Shown in pieces: positions 9,430 to 17,826 of a stretch of 64,000 nt of DNA (positions are counted from its first letter, which is position 1; each line of letters opens with the position of its first letter). The DNA is taken from positions 62,001-126,000 of the forward strand of contig NZ_SJXJ01000009.1 in assembly GCF_004337695.1 (NCBI RefSeq). The letters are read 5' to 3'. The DNA is from Tenacibaculum sp. M341 (lineage in GTDB: Bacteria > Bacteroidota > Bacteroidia > Flavobacteriales > Flavobacteriaceae). Below the pieces are notes generated by a model. The model was not told the DNA's origin. It did not search any database and saw nothing but the letters and a program-made list of their open reading frames with translations. The position numbers and the translations under genes were made by a program.

Positions 9430-10674
9430 TTATTGAATATTTATTTTTTCTACATCTATAAATTCATCGTAACTAGAGGTAATAATTTGATCGCCTTCTT
9501 TTAAGCCTTCTAAAACTTCATAATAAAAAGGGTTTTCTCTACCTATTTTTATGTTTCTCTTTTCTGCTTCCCCTTTAGAGTTTAATACAAAAGCCCAAGC
9601 TCCATTTGTACTCTGATAAAATTGTCCTTTTGTAATTAATAAAGCCTTACTGTTGTTTGATAAGAAAAGTTTACTTTTTAGAGTCATACCTCTTTTCACT
9701 TCTTTAATTAAAGAATCGTTTTTGAATTGTAATTCAACTGTAAATCTTCCTTTTATTACTTCTGGATGAATTTTTGACAACTTAATGTCTTCATTTTTTC
9801 CGTTAATACTTACATTACCTTTAATGCCTTCTTCTAATTTAGAAATGTAGTATTCATCTACTTTAGAAACTAGTTTGTAACCGTTTAACACATCTATTTT
9901 TCCTACAGATTGTCCTTGAGTATAACTTTCTCCTAAGTTTGAGTTAAATGAAGACAATAAACCTGTTACTGGTGCTTTTACTGTAAAGTTTTCTTTGTTT
10001 TTTCTTAATAAATCCAAGCTTTTTTCCATGTTAGCAATAGAAGCATTTATTCTTGATAATTGTACTTTTCTACTTTTTTGCTCTTCATCTACACTCTTTT
10101 TTATCACATTGTTTCTCTCTTTTTGAAAAGAAAACTCTTGAGATGTTTTAAGAAAATTATTTTTAGCAACTACACCTTTACTATATAAGGTAGTATCTAA
10201 TTTGTATTGACGCTCTGCATTTTTAAAATCATTTTCAATTTGTAATAATTGTTGATCTAAGTTTAATTGTTGATTTTTAATACTAACTCTAATATTTCTT
10301 AAGTTGTTAATTTGTTCAATAATTGCAGTTTCTTGTGTTAAGTAGTTTAACTCGGCATTCGGATTGTACACTTTTAATAAAGGATCTCCTTCAGTAACCA
10401 TTTGACCACTTTCAACATAAATTTCAGAAATAGATCCACCTTGAATAACATTAACTAATACAGAAGTTTTAGGCTCAACGGTACTACTTAATAAAACCAT
10501 ATCTTCGAAATCACCTTTGGTAACTTCTTTAATTACAATGTCTTTTTTGTTTAAATTTACCTGCTTTTTATGTGTTAGATTCATAAAAAGTATTCCAAAT
10601 AATAAAAGGAAAGGGATGCTAAGTAATAACATTTTCTTTGTCTTTTTGTTTTTAGGTTTGATTTGCTTATCCAT
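9430..10674 (-). CDS. HlyD/AcrA-type periplasmic adaptor (membrane fusion) subunit
   Basis: The 414-residue protein has one N-terminal anchor helix at about residues 13-31. A biotinyl-lipoyl-like half (VIQGGSISEIYVESGQMVTEGDPLL) follows, then a long alpha-helical hairpin at about 105-225, the second lipoyl half (VKAPVTGLL) and beta-barrel domains. It should bridge the MacB-like permeases to an outer-membrane channel; no TolC-type gene is present in the window. It is the first gene of the export operon. A TGGCAC -24 element lies 40 bases upstream of its ATG, so sigma-54 control is likely. Confidence 0.9.
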   Translation of the reverse strand: MDKQIKPKNKKTKKMLLLSIPFLLLFGILFMNLTHKKQVNLNKKDIVIKEVTKGDFEDMVLLSSTVEPKTSVLVNVIQGGSISEIYVESGQMVTEGDPLLKVYNPNAELNYLTQETAIIEQINNLRNIRVSIKNQQLNLDQQLLQIENDFKNAERQYKLDTTLYSKGVVAKNNFLKTSQEFSFQKERNNVIKKSVDEEQKSRKVQLSRINASIANMEKSLDLLRKNKENFTVKAPVTGLLSSFNSNLGESYTQGQSVGKIDVLNGYKLVSKVDEYYISKLEEGIKGNVSINGKNEDIKLSKIHPEVIKGRFTVELQFKNDSLIKEVKRGMTLKSKLFLSNNSKALLITKGQFYQSTNGAWAFVLNSKGEAEKRNIKIGRENPFYYEVLEGLKEGDQIITSSYDEFIDVEKINIQ

Positions 10675-10704
10675 CTTAGTTTTATTTCATTTGCTTAATA
10701 CTAT

Positions 10705-10719
10705 TCCATTAATGTGCCA
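10705..10719 (-). promoter_or_regulatory. Candidate sigma-54 (-24/-12) promoter for the ABC export operon
   Basis: On the minus strand TGGCAC (10719-10714) is a perfect -24 block. Ten bases after its GG comes GA (10706-10705), where GC is the consensus -12. The start site would fall about 20 bases before the adaptor ATG at 10674. The adjacent divergent gene encodes a sigma-54 activator, which supports the call; the -12 mismatch lowers it. Confidence 0.5.
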
Positions 10720-10781
10720 TGAAAAAATAAAATTTAAAACACTAATTATCAGGAATTTATATTTGAAAGCATTTTTTATGA

Positions 10782-10819
10782 TGTTCAAAAACGAACATAT
10801 TTTTGTTCATATTCAAACA
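10782..10819. promoter_or_regulatory. Array of alternating TGTTC/GAACA half-sites, probable activator enhancer
   Basis: Half-sites TGTTC (10782), GAACA (10793), TGTTC (10804) and AAACA (10815, one mismatch) start exactly 11 bases apart and alternate in orientation, so each neighbouring pair forms an inverted repeat with a six-base spacer. The array lies about 65-100 bp upstream of the -24 element, the usual place for an NtrC-type enhancer, and directly upstream of the activator's own ATG at 10838. This suggests both activation and autoregulation. Confidence 0.6.
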
Positions 10820-10837
10820 ATTGAGTAACTATGTAGC

Positions 10838-12208
10838 ATGAGAAAAAAAGAAGCTACTATTTTAATTGTTGATGATGATGATGATATTTTATTTTCGGCA
10901 AGAATTAGTTTGAAAAAATATTTTAATAAAATTATTACCACTAACAATCCTAAGAAAATAGGAAATCATTTAACTGAAACTACAGTAGATGTTGTATTAC
11001 TAGATATGAATTATCGTATTGGTTTTGAAGATGGTAAAGAAGGATTGTATTGGTTAAAGCACATTAAAGAAGTTAGTCCTGAAACTACTGTTATTTTAAT
11101 GACAGCTTTTGGTAGTGTTAATTTAGCGGTAGAAGCTATTAAACAAGGAGCTAGCGATTTTGTTTTAAAACCTTGGAAAACTGAAAAGTTGTATAGTGTT
11201 GTAAATGCAGGTGTAGAACTTGCTCGTTCTAAACGAAAAACAACTCAACTAGAAACTGTTCAAAAGCAGAAAAATGAAGATTTTCATAAACAAACTGAAC
11301 ATATAATTGGTAATTCACCAGCAATGCAATCTGCTGTAAAATTGGCTTATAAAGTAGCGCCAACAGATGCTAACATACTGATTTTAGGAGAAAACGGTAC
11401 TGGTAAATATGTGTTTGCTAAAGAAATTCATTTACAATCTGATAGAAAAAACCATCCTTTTATTCATGTTGATTTAGGTTCTTTAAATGAAAATTTGTTT
11501 GAAAGTGAGTTATTTGGATATGTAAAAGGAGCTTTTACAGGAGCTCAAAAAGATACTATTGGTAGATTTGAATTGGCCAAAGGCGGTACTATTTTTTTAG
11601 ATGAAATAGGAAATTTACCCTTACACTTACAATCGAAATTATTAACTGTTATTCAAAATAGAAAAGTAACTCGATTAGGTGAAGGTACTGAAAAACCTAT
11701 AGATGTAAGAATAATTTGTGCTACTAATGCTCCTATTCATAAAATGGTAGATGAAGAAAAATTCAGACAAGATTTATTATTCAGAATTAATACAATAGAA
11801 CTTAATTTACCTCCATTACGTGAACGCAAAGAAGATATCATATTATTGGCCGATCATTTTTTAAAAAAACTAACAAAAAAATATAGAAAAGAAATAGAAG
11901 GTTTTACTAAAGATGCTAAAGCAGCTATGAATAATTATCATTGGCCTGGTAATATTAGAGAGATTGAACATATTGTTGAGAGAGCGGTAATTATTTCTGA
12001 TGTTGACAAAATAGATACTACAGATTTACATTTTTCAACAAAAAAAATAGAAGCAAGTTTAGATACGAACTTAAATATTGAAGAAACAGAAAAATTACTG
12101 ATTCAGAAAGCTTTACAAAAACATCAAGGAAACATTTCAAGGGCTGCAAAGGATTTAGGTTTAACAAGAGCTGCTTTATATAGAAGATTAGAAAAACATA
12201 ACATATAA
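10838..12208 (+). CDS. Sigma-54-dependent response regulator (NtrC family)
   Basis: The 456-residue protein has three domains. The receiver (about 7-120) has the acidic cluster VDDDDD and phosphoacceptor Asp56. The AAA+ domain (about 155-385) has Walker A GENGTGKY at 184-191, the sigma-54 contact loop GAFTGA at about 231-236 and Walker B GGTIFLDEIGNL. The C-terminal Fis-type helix-turn-helix covers about 415-455. It activates RNA polymerase carrying sigma-54. The kinase gene follows one base after its stop and the export operon diverges from it, so it very probably controls that operon. In Walker A, Tyr replaces the usual Glu after the Lys. Confidence 0.95.
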   Translation: MRKKEATILIVDDDDDILFSARISLKKYFNKIITTNNPKKIGNHLTETTVDVVLLDMNYRIGFEDGKEGLYWLKHIKEVSPETTVILMTAFGSVNLAVEAIKQGASDFVLKPWKTEKLYSVVNAGVELARSKRKTTQLETVQKQKNEDFHKQTEHIIGNSPAMQSAVKLAYKVAPTDANILILGENGTGKYVFAKEIHLQSDRKNHPFIHVDLGSLNENLFESELFGYVKGAFTGAQKDTIGRFELAKGGTIFLDEIGNLPLHLQSKLLTVIQNRKVTRLGEGTEKPIDVRIICATNAPIHKMVDEEKFRQDLLFRINTIELNLPPLRERKEDIILLADHFLKKLTKKYRKEIEGFTKDAKAAMNNYHWPGNIREIEHIVERAVIISDVDKIDTTDLHFSTKKIEASLDTNLNIEETEKLLIQKALQKHQGNISRAAKDLGLTRAALYRRLEKHNI

Positions 12209-12209
12209 A

Positions 12210-13532
12210 ATGGGAAAACCTCAATTATTACAAATAGTAATACGCATTACGTGTATGATTATTAATGGTATTATAGTTTTTTATTTTTTTAAAGAAAATT
12301 ATGTAGTTAGCGCTAGTGGTTTTTTCTTACTACTAATATTACAGTTGTTTTTATGTATTGATTATATCAAAAAATTGTTTGCTGATATTGAAAAATCAAT
12401 GGATTGTCTTTTATATGAAGATTATTCAAATACTATTTCTAAAGAAAAAAGAAAAAACCCATTACACAATAAAACCGCTTTATTATTAGAAAAACATCGT
12501 AAACTCAGTTTACAAAAAACATCAGAACAAATTATATTTACCAATATAATTGAAAGTTTAAGCATTGGTTTACTAATTCTTAGAAAAGATTCTAATGAAA
12601 ACATAGAAGTGTTTCAAATTAATAAAGCATTTGTTGAGTTTTTACAGATTCCAAAATTTCATGATTGGAATTTATTGAAAACAAAAATTGGTGCTTTAAA
12701 AAATTATATTGATAATTGGAATAAAGTGAAGCAAACAGTTTCACTTACTGTTAATAATGATAAAGAAACATTCTTTTTAAAAACCTCAGTTACAAAAACT
12801 AATGAATATAATTACATTATTTTATCATTAGAAACTATTCAACAATTAATTGATAAAAAAGAAAAAGAAGCCTGGTATAAGTTAATGAATGTAATGTCTC
12901 ATGAAATTATCAATACCATTACTCCTATTAGTAGTTTAGCTGAAAATTTAGATTCATTACTTACAGATGATAGTATTGATGATGAAACAGTTGAAGAACT
13001 TTCTGAAGGATTGCAAATAATTAAAAGAAGATCATATCATTTAACTTCTTTTGTTGATACTTATAGAAAATTAGCAGAACTTCCTTTGCCTAATAAAAAA
13101 ATAGTGAATTTAACTTCAATTGTAAAAAACACTATTTCTTTATTTGATAGAGAATTTAAAAGTAAAGGTATTTTAATATCATATAATACTACCGATAAAT
13201 TTGCAATTAATGCTGATAAAGAACAAATAGAACAAGTTATTATCAATTTAATTTCAAATTGTATTTATGCTGTAGAGAATATTTCAAATCCAAAAATAAA
13301 TATTTCAGTTGCTTCTGATAAAATAAGAACTTATTTAAAGGTAACAGATAATGGAATTGGAATTGCTGATGAAATTAAAGACAATATTTTTATTCCATAT
13401 TTTACAACTCGAAAAAATGGTTCAGGAATTGGCTTAACCTTAACTAAAAGTATTGTAGAAGCTCATAATGGAATTATTCAGTTTGAATCTCAAAAAGGGG
13501 AAACTTGTTTTACAATTACTTTTAAAAATTAA
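12210..13532 (+). CDS. Sensor histidine kinase paired with the NtrC-type regulator
   Basis: The 440-residue protein has two short N-terminal membrane helices (about 5-27 and 30-50) with almost no periplasmic loop. A PAS-like region (about 100-200) follows, then the HisKA motif VMSHEIINT with its phospho-acceptor His near residue 231. The HATPase domain shows the N box NLISNCIYA, DNGIGI and GSGIGLTLT. The lack of an external sensor domain suggests it reads membrane or cytoplasmic state, perhaps envelope stress. It is encoded one base after the regulator gene and should phosphorylate it. No terminator is visible after it. Confidence 0.92.
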   Translation: MGKPQLLQIVIRITCMIINGIIVFYFFKENYVVSASGFFLLLILQLFLCIDYIKKLFADIEKSMDCLLYEDYSNTISKEKRKNPLHNKTALLLEKHRKLSLQKTSEQIIFTNIIESLSIGLLILRKDSNENIEVFQINKAFVEFLQIPKFHDWNLLKTKIGALKNYIDNWNKVKQTVSLTVNNDKETFFLKTSVTKTNEYNYIILSLETIQQLIDKKEKEAWYKLMNVMSHEIINTITPISSLAENLDSLLTDDSIDDETVEELSEGLQIIKRRSYHLTSFVDTYRKLAELPLPNKKIVNLTSIVKNTISLFDREFKSKGILISYNTTDKFAINADKEQIEQVIINLISNCIYAVENISNPKINISVASDKIRTYLKVTDNGIGIADEIKDNIFIPYFTTRKNGSGIGLTLTKSIVEAHNGIIQFESQKGETCFTITFKN

Positions 13533-14340
13533 TGTTACAAATGTGAACAAATGTATTAAAAACGCATAACTACATTTGTAAATACTTTTATTTAACAAAT
13601 GTAAATTGTTTATTAAAGCATATTTTCGCTACAACAAAGTCATTTAAGTGATAATTGTGATATTACATACTTACTTATGGCGTTTATATACGATAAATAT
13701 CTTCGAAAAGTCTTATAAACCTATTATTTATTGATTTTCAGCTATTAATAGTCTTTTAAGTCAAGTTACAATTGTATACATCTTATAACTAGCAATAGTT
13801 GCTGCAACAAGTATCTTAGAGAACTAATTAAGTGTTACAATCTTCATTAAGTTAAATAAATAGCTTAAAATTTAGCTATTATCCTTCTAAAGAAGTAAAT
13901 ATAGTCCTATATAATGGCTAATCTTAGCTAAATACAATGAAATAAAGTGTTGTTTACAATTGTATTCGACTCTAATAGTATAAAATATCTACCTTTTATA
14001 GTCTATTAAGCATTTAAAGGATTAATTGACTGTACAAGTTATTTATGATCATATAATCCTATAATTTATAGTTATTATTTAAGTTTTACAGTTATAAACA
14101 CCTTTTATTAGCTATGAATTTGCTCTAAAAAACGTTATAGATAAAATTGATACAAAACACATAACTACTTGTTTTACAGTTTTCTAAACAACTTCACTTT
14201 AATGATAAATAGAACAAAAAAGACTTCTATAAAGTGCTATTATGCTCCTAAAAACTGAAATAACTTTGTTACAATTGTAAAATTTATTATATTTACAATA
14301 TTAAACATTACTACTGTTTACATTTGTAAATAACTGTATT
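13533..14340. other. 808-bp AT-rich gene-free region with repeated palindromes
   Basis: No convincing coding sequence is present. Perfect TACAWTTGTA palindromes occur at 13571, 13767, 13955, 14270 and 14319, with weaker versions at 13535 and 13594. Other palindromes are AATAGCT/AGCTATT (13859-13880), GCTAA/TTAGC near 13917-13928 and CTATAA/TTATAG (14059-14071). The last two TACAWTTGTA sites lie just upstream of the XRE regulator gene. The region could be an operator array, a small-RNA locus or a decayed element; the sequence alone does not decide. Confidence 0.6.
14261..14330 (+). promoter_or_regulatory. Probable promoter and operator pair of the XRE regulator gene
   Basis: TAACTTTG (14261-14268) matches the flavobacterial -7 box TAnnTTTG. 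It is followed directly by the perfect palindrome TTACAATTGTAA (14269-14280), so a bound protein would cover the start site. A second palindrome, TTTACATTTGTAAA (14317-14330), lies ten bases before the ATG. No good -33 TTG is visible. The layout suggests autorepression. Confidence 0.5.
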
Positions 14341-14736
14341 ATGATTGACCGTATTAAAACCATTATTGAATATTATAACCTATCATCTTCTACTTTTGCA
14401 GAGAAAATAGATGTTCCAAGATCTAGTATTTCACATTTATTATCTGGTAGAAATAAACCAAGTTTAGACTTTATCATGAAAGTTGATAAAGCATTTGACG
14501 ATGTAAATTTAGATTGGCTCTTGTATGGTAAAGGATCATTTAATAAGAAATCAGAAGTTAATAATACTTCCCTTTTTAATACAATAGAAAATGAAATAAT
14601 TGAAAAACAAGAAGTTATTAAAGAGACAGATATTATAGAAACAAAAGAAAAAATTATAAATATCAATAAATCAAAATCAATAGTTAAAGTTATACTACTA
14701 TTTGATGATGGTAGTTTCAAAGCATTTAACCAGTAA
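14341..14736 (+). CDS. XRE-family helix-turn-helix transcriptional regulator
   Basis: The 131-residue protein has a lambda repressor-like helix-turn-helix at residues 4-62. Its recognition helices are in TFAEKIDVPRSSISHLLSG and the LDWLLYGKG tail is typical of bacterial XRE proteins. A charged linker (about 75-110) leads to a C-terminal ILLFDDGSFKAF segment, an ending I associate with flavobacterial XRE regulators. It probably binds as a dimer to the TACAWTTGTA palindromes upstream of its own gene. No phage or plasmid genes are nearby, so it may be a resident regulator. It is followed by a strong terminator. Confidence 0.85.
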   Translation: MIDRIKTIIEYYNLSSSTFAEKIDVPRSSISHLLSGRNKPSLDFIMKVDKAFDDVNLDWLLYGKGSFNKKSEVNNTSLFNTIENEIIEKQEVIKETDIIETKEKIININKSKSIVKVILLFDDGSFKAFNQ

Positions 14737-14776
14737 TTTATTTTTTAAGTTACTATTTAAATAATCCCTAATTATT

Positions 14777-14811
14777 AAAAAAGTCTGTATGTGTGCATGC
14801 AGACTTTTTAA
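14777..14811 (+). terminator. Rho-independent terminator after the XRE gene
   Basis: AAAAAGTCTG pairs with CAGACTTTTT around an ATG/CAT inner stem and a TGTG loop, flanked by A and T runs. Confidence 0.85.
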
Positions 14812-15161
14812 TTATAAGTATATCTGATATTATAAACATAAAAACATCATATTTTCTTATTAAACTACAATCACTGAGAATTAATTATACTGTATAATCG
14901 TACAGAAAATTTCAAATACACGATTCTCAGCGATTACGAAAATCTCAATATTTTATTATTTTCTTTAGCAAATATGAATTTTGTACTTTTTATATTCATT
15001 TTTGAAGCTTGTTCAGTGATTTGAAACTTTAATTTCAACTATAGAATACTATTTTTTCAATATTCCCTTAATTTGAAATCAAGAAAAAGGATATATTTTT
15101 TCTTTTTTTTCGAAGAATTTTTCAGCAAATTTTTAAAAATAAAATCAGAATTGAGTTAAAA

Positions 15162-15197
15162 CAAAAAATGATGTAATCTAATATTAGACTACATCAT
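15162..15197 (-). terminator. Rho-independent terminator of the glycosyltransferase gene
   Basis: A 30-base near-perfect inverted repeat (15168-15197, one mismatch) is followed on the minus strand by a run of six T. Confidence 0.85.
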
Positions 15198-15227
15198 CCA
15201 AAAACAAAATTTAGTGTTATAATTTGA

Positions 15228-16871
15228 TCAGATCAATTTTACTAAAAACACTTTTCTCAATGTTTTATCTCTAGTGTTCTTATTTACAAAACTACCTTTT
15301 AATTTGGTTACTCTATAAAAATCAAAATCTTTTACAATACTAAAATCTATGTGATGCTTTTTTAAATAACTAATATCATTTTCATTGACATAAAATAGTT
15401 TTCCTGAAAAATTTAATAACTCATTTTTATCAACTCTAATAACAGGTTTTTCTAAATAAAATTCTGTTTCAAATTTATGAGCATTACTCAAAAAATGAAT
15501 TGGTTCATTTTTAAAATTTACATTAGCATACTTTGCTGCATTCACACCTCCTTGATAATTAAACAATGTTGGATAAAAATGTGTTAGCATAAAAGCATAT
15601 AAAAAGCTAAATGAAATTGCTGCATAATAAAATAACTTTTTAATAGTATCAAAATCTGATTTTATCACTAACCTTATCGATAGTAATACTAAAATTAAAA
15701 CCACTAATATTAACCAGTTAAAATCTGGAACCATTATTAAACTAATAACAGGGACTACAATTATAGACAATGCAATTACAAACCATAATATAATTTTGTA
15801 TGCTTTATGAAATTTTAAATATTCATTATTCAATCGAATTATAAAATCGGCCGTTATGATTGACATAAAAGGAAATACAATATTGGTATAATGTGCTAAC
15901 TGAAATTTACTCAATGAAAAAATACCGACTGTAGCTAAAGTTGCAAAAAGTGTATAAAACTCTTCTTCTTTTTTTACTTTTTTTATGTTTCTCTTAATCT
16001 TTAAAAATGTTGCTAAGTAAAAAATTATTCCCCATGGCAAAAATGCCCAAAGAATTGTATGAATAAAAAAGAAAATATCTCCATTTCCCTTTATAGGACC
16101 TGTATTAAAAAATCGTCCAAATTGGCTATCCCACAAGAAAAATCGTATTCCAGAAACATTTGTTTTTCCAAAAACTGTTTTTTCTGGGTGTAAGTCAAAC
16201 TGCTGATATAGAGAATATAACTCGGGAATAATAAAAATAAATATTAATACAATTGATAGAAGCCACATCGGATTTGCTATTTCTTTCCATTTTCTTTTTA
16301 CAATGAAATGTCCTCCAATTCCTGCGACAATTGGTATCAATGCAAAAATTCCTTTAGTCATTACTGCTAAACCACAAAAAAAAGATCCTAAAATTATATA
16401 CGATATTTTTTTTGATTGTATGTATTTAAAGAAGTAGTACAAACCAGCTACAATAAATCCTGTTAAAAAAGGTTCAGCTCGAACATCAAAATTTGAAATT
16501 ACACTATGTAATGAAGTTGATAAAATTATAGAAGCTAAAATAGCTGTCTTTTTGTCATAAGCTTCTTTTGCAAATTTATAAGTAATCCAAACTCCAAAAA
16601 AGAAAATTAATACTCCTGGTAATTTGTATGAAAAATTTGAAACACCAAATATTTTAAACGAAATAGCTGTTAACCAAAAAGGTAAGTGAGGTTTGTCTAG
16701 CCAATCTTTTCCTAAAGAATACAAATTAATAAAATCATTATTTAAGTACATTTCTTTAGAAATGGAAGCATACAAAGCTGCATCTGGTGGCATTAATGTT
16801 AATGGTAAACCTATAATAGTAACAATTATTATTAAAATAATTACTGCTGAAAATGGAGTTATTTTTTTCAT
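15228..16871 (-). CDS. Family 39-type integral membrane glycosyltransferase (PMT/ArnT-like)
   Basis: The 547-residue membrane protein has about a dozen predicted helices, starting at residues 7-27. The first external loop carries the acidic catalytic-type pattern PPDAALYASISKEM (about 29-42) and the DWLDKPHLPFWL motif near residue 58, both typical of GT39/ArnT-like enzymes that use polyprenyl-phosphate sugar donors. The C-terminal 100 residues form a periplasmic domain. It probably adds a sugar to lipid A, a lipid or a protein on the outer face of the inner membrane; the acceptor cannot be read from sequence. It is monocistronic, with its own terminator. Confidence 0.88.
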   Translation of the reverse strand: MKKITPFSAVIILIIIVTIIGLPLTLMPPDAALYASISKEMYLNNDFINLYSLGKDWLDKPHLPFWLTAISFKIFGVSNFSYKLPGVLIFFFGVWITYKFAKEAYDKKTAILASIILSTSLHSVISNFDVRAEPFLTGFIVAGLYYFFKYIQSKKISYIILGSFFCGLAVMTKGIFALIPIVAGIGGHFIVKRKWKEIANPMWLLSIVLIFIFIIPELYSLYQQFDLHPEKTVFGKTNVSGIRFFLWDSQFGRFFNTGPIKGNGDIFFFIHTILWAFLPWGIIFYLATFLKIKRNIKKVKKEEEFYTLFATLATVGIFSLSKFQLAHYTNIVFPFMSIITADFIIRLNNEYLKFHKAYKIILWFVIALSIIVVPVISLIMVPDFNWLILVVLILVLLSIRLVIKSDFDTIKKLFYYAAISFSFLYAFMLTHFYPTLFNYQGGVNAAKYANVNFKNEPIHFLSNAHKFETEFYLEKPVIRVDKNELLNFSGKLFYVNENDISYLKKHHIDFSIVKDFDFYRVTKLKGSFVNKNTRDKTLRKVFLVKLI

Positions 16872-16900
16872 ATATAATGGATCATTATGTTTTTTATACC

Positions 16901-16934
16901 AAAAAACTCATACACTTTAAGTATATGAGTTTAT
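16901..16934 (-). terminator. Rho-independent terminator of fabG
   Basis: AACTCATA and TATGAGTT pair around an ACTT/AAGT inner stem, followed on the minus strand by six T. Confidence 0.8.
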
Positions 16935-16982
16935 GAATGTTATAAGTAATATTGTATTATAAACACAATTATTATTTTATGA

Positions 16983-17729
16983 TTAAGTTAGCATTCCGCC
17001 ATCTACTGATAAAGTTTGGCCAGTAATGTAAGCACTCATATCTGAAGCTAAAAATACACAAGCATTAGCAATATCTTCAGGAGTTCCTCCTCTCTTTAAT
17101 GGAATTTCATTTCTCCAACCTTCTACTACTTTCTCATCTAATTTAGCTGTCATTTCAGTTTCAATAAATCCTGGAGCAACTACGTTACTACGAATATTAC
17201 GAGAACCTAACTCTAAAGCAACTGACTTTGAAAAACCTAAAATACCTGCTTTTGAAGCAGCGTAATTAGCTTGTCCAGCATTTCCTTTTAAACCAACTAC
17301 AGAACTCATATTAATAATTGAACCTTTACGTTGTTTCATCATTGGACGAATAACCGCCTTAGTTAAATTAAAAACAGACTTTAAATTTACTTCAATTACT
17401 TTATCAAAATCGTCTTCAGAAATACGCATTAAAAGGTTGTCTTTAGTGATACCTGCGTTATTTACTAAAACATCTATAGTTTCAAACTCTTCTAAAACAT
17501 TTTTTGCTAATTCTTGAGCAGCATCAAACTCAGCTGCATTTGATTGATATCCTTTAGCTTTAACTCCTAATGCTTTTAACTCTTCTTCAAGAGCATTTGC
17601 TGCATCAACAGAAGAGTTATATGTAAATGCTACATTAGCACCTTGTTTAGCAAACTCTATAGCTATTCCTCTACCAATACCTCTAGTAGCACCAGTAACA
17701 ATAGCTGTTTTATTTTCTAAAAGTTTCAT
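16983..17729 (-). CDS. fabG: 3-oxoacyl-[acyl-carrier-protein] reductase
   Basis: The 248-residue short-chain dehydrogenase has the cofactor motif TGATRGIG at residues 12-19, NNAG at 90-93 and the catalytic set Ser143, Tyr156, Lys160 (YAASK). It ends with the TGQTLSVDGGM signature. The full FabG pattern, including NMSSVVG and GQANYAASKAG, supports the NADPH-dependent reduction of 3-oxoacyl-ACP in type II fatty acid synthesis. A -7 box (TATATTTG, 17763-17756 on the minus strand) precedes the start. It is transcribed alone, between the M16 protease and the glycosyltransferase genes. Confidence 0.95.
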   Translation of the reverse strand: MKLLENKTAIVTGATRGIGRGIAIEFAKQGANVAFTYNSSVDAANALEEELKALGVKAKGYQSNAAEFDAAQELAKNVLEEFETIDVLVNNAGITKDNLLMRISEDDFDKVIEVNLKSVFNLTKAVIRPMMKQRKGSIINMSSVVGLKGNAGQANYAASKAGILGFSKSVALELGSRNIRSNVVAPGFIETEMTAKLDEKVVEGWRNEIPLKRGGTPEDIANACVFLASDMSAYITGQTLSVDGGMLT

Positions 17730-17767
17730 TTATTTAGTTGTTATTATATCGGCTTCAAATATAAAAA

Positions 17768-17803
17768 TAAAATCCCGCTAAAGAAGCATCTTAACAGGAT
17801 TTT
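17768..17803 (-). terminator. Likely terminator of the M16 protease gene
   Basis: On the minus strand AAAATCC and GGATTTT bracket an imperfect inner stem (TTAAG/TTTA) and a T-rich stretch follows. The loop is loose, so confidence is moderate. Confidence 0.5.
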
Positions 17804-17826
17804 GATTTATATATGTAAATTTTGAA

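Larger units (their letters stand above)
14737..15227. other. 491-bp gene-free region between two terminators
   Basis: It contains the XRE terminator on the left and the glycosyltransferase terminator on the right. Between them, AATCACTGAGAAT (14869-14881) and ATTCTCAGCGATT (14923-14935) form a 13-bp inverted repeat with one mismatch. The CTGTA/TACAG stem is nested in the loop. No open reading frame is supported. Confidence 0.6.

Noticed and set aside
10517-10828. Open frame of 103 codons on the plus strand across the adaptor-gene start
   Set aside because: It overlaps the adaptor gene and the enhancer region and has no recognisable features.
14373-14720. Open frame of 115 codons opposite the XRE gene
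   Set aside because: It is the antisense shadow of a clear helix-turn-helix protein gene.
13533-15227. Prophage or integrated element around the XRE regulator
   Set aside because: No integrase, structural genes, tRNA or attachment-site repeats are visible; only the repressor-like gene and AT-rich gaps.
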